This document shows positions 13,464 to 14,442 of a DNA stretch of 14,442 nucleotides, one piece after another. The notes beneath the pieces are model-generated. The model did no database searches. It had not been told where the DNA came from and was given only the letters and a program-made list of their open reading frames with translations. This DNA comes from Desulfonatronaceae bacterium UBA663 (lineage in GTDB: Bacteria; Desulfobacterota; Desulfovibrionia; Desulfovibrionales; Desulfonatronaceae): contig DBNV01000061.1 of the NCBI GenBank assembly GCA_002299865.1, positions 1 to 14,442 on the forward strand. The letters run 5' to 3'. Both the position numbers and the translations under genes were made by a program. Numbering within the stretch: the stretch's first letter is position 1; each line of letters begins with the position of its first letter.

Positions 13464-14396
13464 ATGATAGTTCAATGTCCCAACTGCGACACCAAATACC
13501 GACTGGATGAAGCCCGTCTCGGGCAAGGCGCCGCCCGCGCGCGTTGCAGCCGTTGCAGCCATGTTTTTTCCGTCTCTTTGCCCCCTCCAGACGACGCGGA
13601 TGTCGTTCAAGACTCTGAATTTGATTGGCTCAAGGACATGAACATGGCCGGCGGAGCGGAAAACGAGAAAGATGCGCCGCCGGTGCCGGACACAATGTCC
13701 GGTCCTCTTTACGAGAAAAAAGACGGGAAAATTTTCCTGGAAATCCAGCCTTCAGCGCAACCTCGCGCTCGGTCCATGACCCGGTCCATGGCCTGGGTTT
13801 TGGCGATCATCGCTTTGGTCAGCGCCGCGCTCATTTTGAGCCTGTACTTTTTCCCCGGCGGCAAAGACATTATCCGTTCCACTTTTACCTTTTGGGAACG
13901 GGAAAAGCCCGCGCCACAGCCCGAAGTCCTGCCCGAAGTTCTGCCAGAAGCCCTACCCGAAGTTCTGCCCGAAGCCCTGACGGGCGAGCACGTCGACCTG
14001 ATATCCTTGCACAACGTGCGCCAGTATTTTGTAACCAATGAGAAAATCGGCCAGTTGTTCGTCGTAGAAGGAAAGGCTCGCAACGATTTTTCCACACCCA
14101 TGGGGCTGATCAAAATCAAGGCCACTCTGTTCGACGAGCAGGGCCAGGTAGTGGAGCGCCAGGAGTTCCTGGCCGGAAACACCGTGTCCCTGTTCCAGTT
14201 GCAAATTCTCTCGGAGGAGGAGCTTCATGCCGCCTTGCAGGACAAGGTCGGGATCTTGTCCAACAATACCAACCTGCAACCGGGCATGGACGTGCCGTTC
14301 ATGGCCGTGTTCGCCAATCCGCCGGACATCATTCAGGAGTACGAACTCAAGGTCGTCGAGGCGCAACATCCTCCCAGTCAGATGAAAGGCAAATGA
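13464..14396 (+). CDS. MJ0042-type zinc-ribbon membrane protein with DUF3426-like domain
   Basis: A 310-aa protein of unknown function common in Proteobacteria. A zinc ribbon at the N-terminus has ligands C5, C8, C28 and C31 (CPNC and CSRC). A polar linker leads to one membrane helix at about 109-130 (AWVLAIIALVSAALILSLYFF). A Pro-rich repeat PE(V/A)L x5 (153-172) follows, then a beta-rich DUF3426-like domain (about 175-298, with FVVEGKARNDFSTPMGLIKI). The ribbon should be cytoplasmic and the C-terminal domain periplasmic. GAGGAG precedes the ATG by 6 bases. It lies 30 bases after hpt and may be in the same transcript. No enzymatic motif is seen; a sensing or envelope-scaffold role is inference. 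Confidence 0.92.
   Translation: MIVQCPNCDTKYRLDEARLGQGAARARCSRCSHVFSVSLPPPDDADVVQDSEFDWLKDMNMAGGAENEKDAPPVPDTMSGPLYEKKDGKIFLEIQPSAQPRARSMTRSMAWVLAIIALVSAALILSLYFFPGGKDIIRSTFTFWEREKPAPQPEVLPEVLPEALPEVLPEALTGEHVDLISLHNVRQYFVTNEKIGQLFVVEGKARNDFSTPMGLIKIKATLFDEQGQVVERQEFLAGNTVSLFQLQILSEEELHAALQDKVGILSNNTNLQPGMDVPFMAVFANPPDIIQEYELKVVEAQHPPSQMKGK
13920..13979 (+). repeat. five 12-base in-frame repeats encoding PE(V/A)L
   Basis: Five imperfect copies of CCCGAAGTTCTG-type units, each encoding Pro-Glu-Val/Ala-Leu, lie just outside the membrane helix of the zinc-ribbon protein. Copy number could change without shifting the frame. It is likely a stiff periplasmic spacer. Confidence 0.85.
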
Positions 14397-14442
14397 CCAC
14401 GGGGCATGGCTTCCGGAATAGGTCTCTTGACCGGGTCTCTTG
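14393..14442 (+). CDS. possible start of a further gene (partial)
   Basis: An ATG at 14393 shares ATGA with the stop of the zinc-ribbon protein, the same arrangement as at 12412 and 12891. The frame (MTTGHGFRNRSLDRVS) is open to the window edge. AAAGG is only 3 bases upstream. A competing ATG at 14406 in another frame is also open. I cannot identify the product from 16 residues. Confidence 0.35.
   Translation, partial: MTTGHGFRNRSLDRVS
14421..14442. repeat. 9-base direct repeat at the window edge
   Basis: GGTCTCTTG occurs at 14421-14429 and 14434-14442. It may be chance or the beginning of a longer repeat cut by the window. Confidence 0.3.

Noticed and set aside
1..14442. CRISPR, insertion sequence, phage or defence genes
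   Set aside because: None seen: no spaced repeat array, transposase, integrase or nuclease motifs. All well-supported genes are core or lineage-typical functions.

Overview
This window looks like ordinary core chromosome of a Deltaproteobacterium, most likely Desulfovibrionales (a sulfate reducer). The guess rests on protein style and gene order: an RpoH-type sigma factor followed by an HD-domain protein and a TPR lipoprotein, a short MetH without its reactivation domain, a stand-alone ArgA-like acetyltransferase, and a zinc-ribbon/DUF3426-like membrane protein. No mobile element, phage gene, CRISPR array, toxin-antitoxin pair or defence system was found. I cannot name a species from sequence alone.

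Left part (1-2250): the probable tail of an upstream gene, a single-domain response regulator on +, then mltG (septal murein endolytic transglycosylase) on -, convergent with it. Next come a gene-poor stretch and a tRNA-Leu(CAA) on -, which has its own strong promoter and a downstream intrinsic terminator.

Middle (2250-9657): one long operon on the - strand. In transcription order it encodes rpoH, an HD-domain protein, a TPR outer-membrane-type lipoprotein, a second LolB-like lipoprotein, a small coiled-coil protein, rpiB and tkt. Junctions are tight: a 32-base overlap, a 13-base gap, an ATGA overlap, then gaps of 23, 18 and 86 bases. The last gap carries 15-base tandem repeats that place three TAG codons in the rpiB frame. 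A TTGAAA-N17-TAGGAT promoter sits upstream of rpoH, and a GC-rich repeat/hairpin cluster lies in its predicted 5' leader. A hairpin just after tkt probably ends the operon.

Right part (9658-14442): a divergent intergenic region leads into a + strand operon of metH (833 aa), an ArgA-like GNAT acetyltransferase, hpt and the zinc-ribbon/DUF3426-like protein. Two ATGA stop-start overlaps couple metH to the acetyltransferase and that to hpt. A third possible ATGA at 14393 suggests a further gene running off the window.

The operons join stress control (RpoH), envelope lipoproteins and non-oxidative pentose phosphate enzymes on one side, and methionine, arginine and purine-salvage steps on the other. 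The most notable oddities are a transketolase lacking two usually conserved glutamates, the in-frame TAG repeats after rpiB, the structured rpoH leader, and a MetH that needs a reactivation partner in trans.
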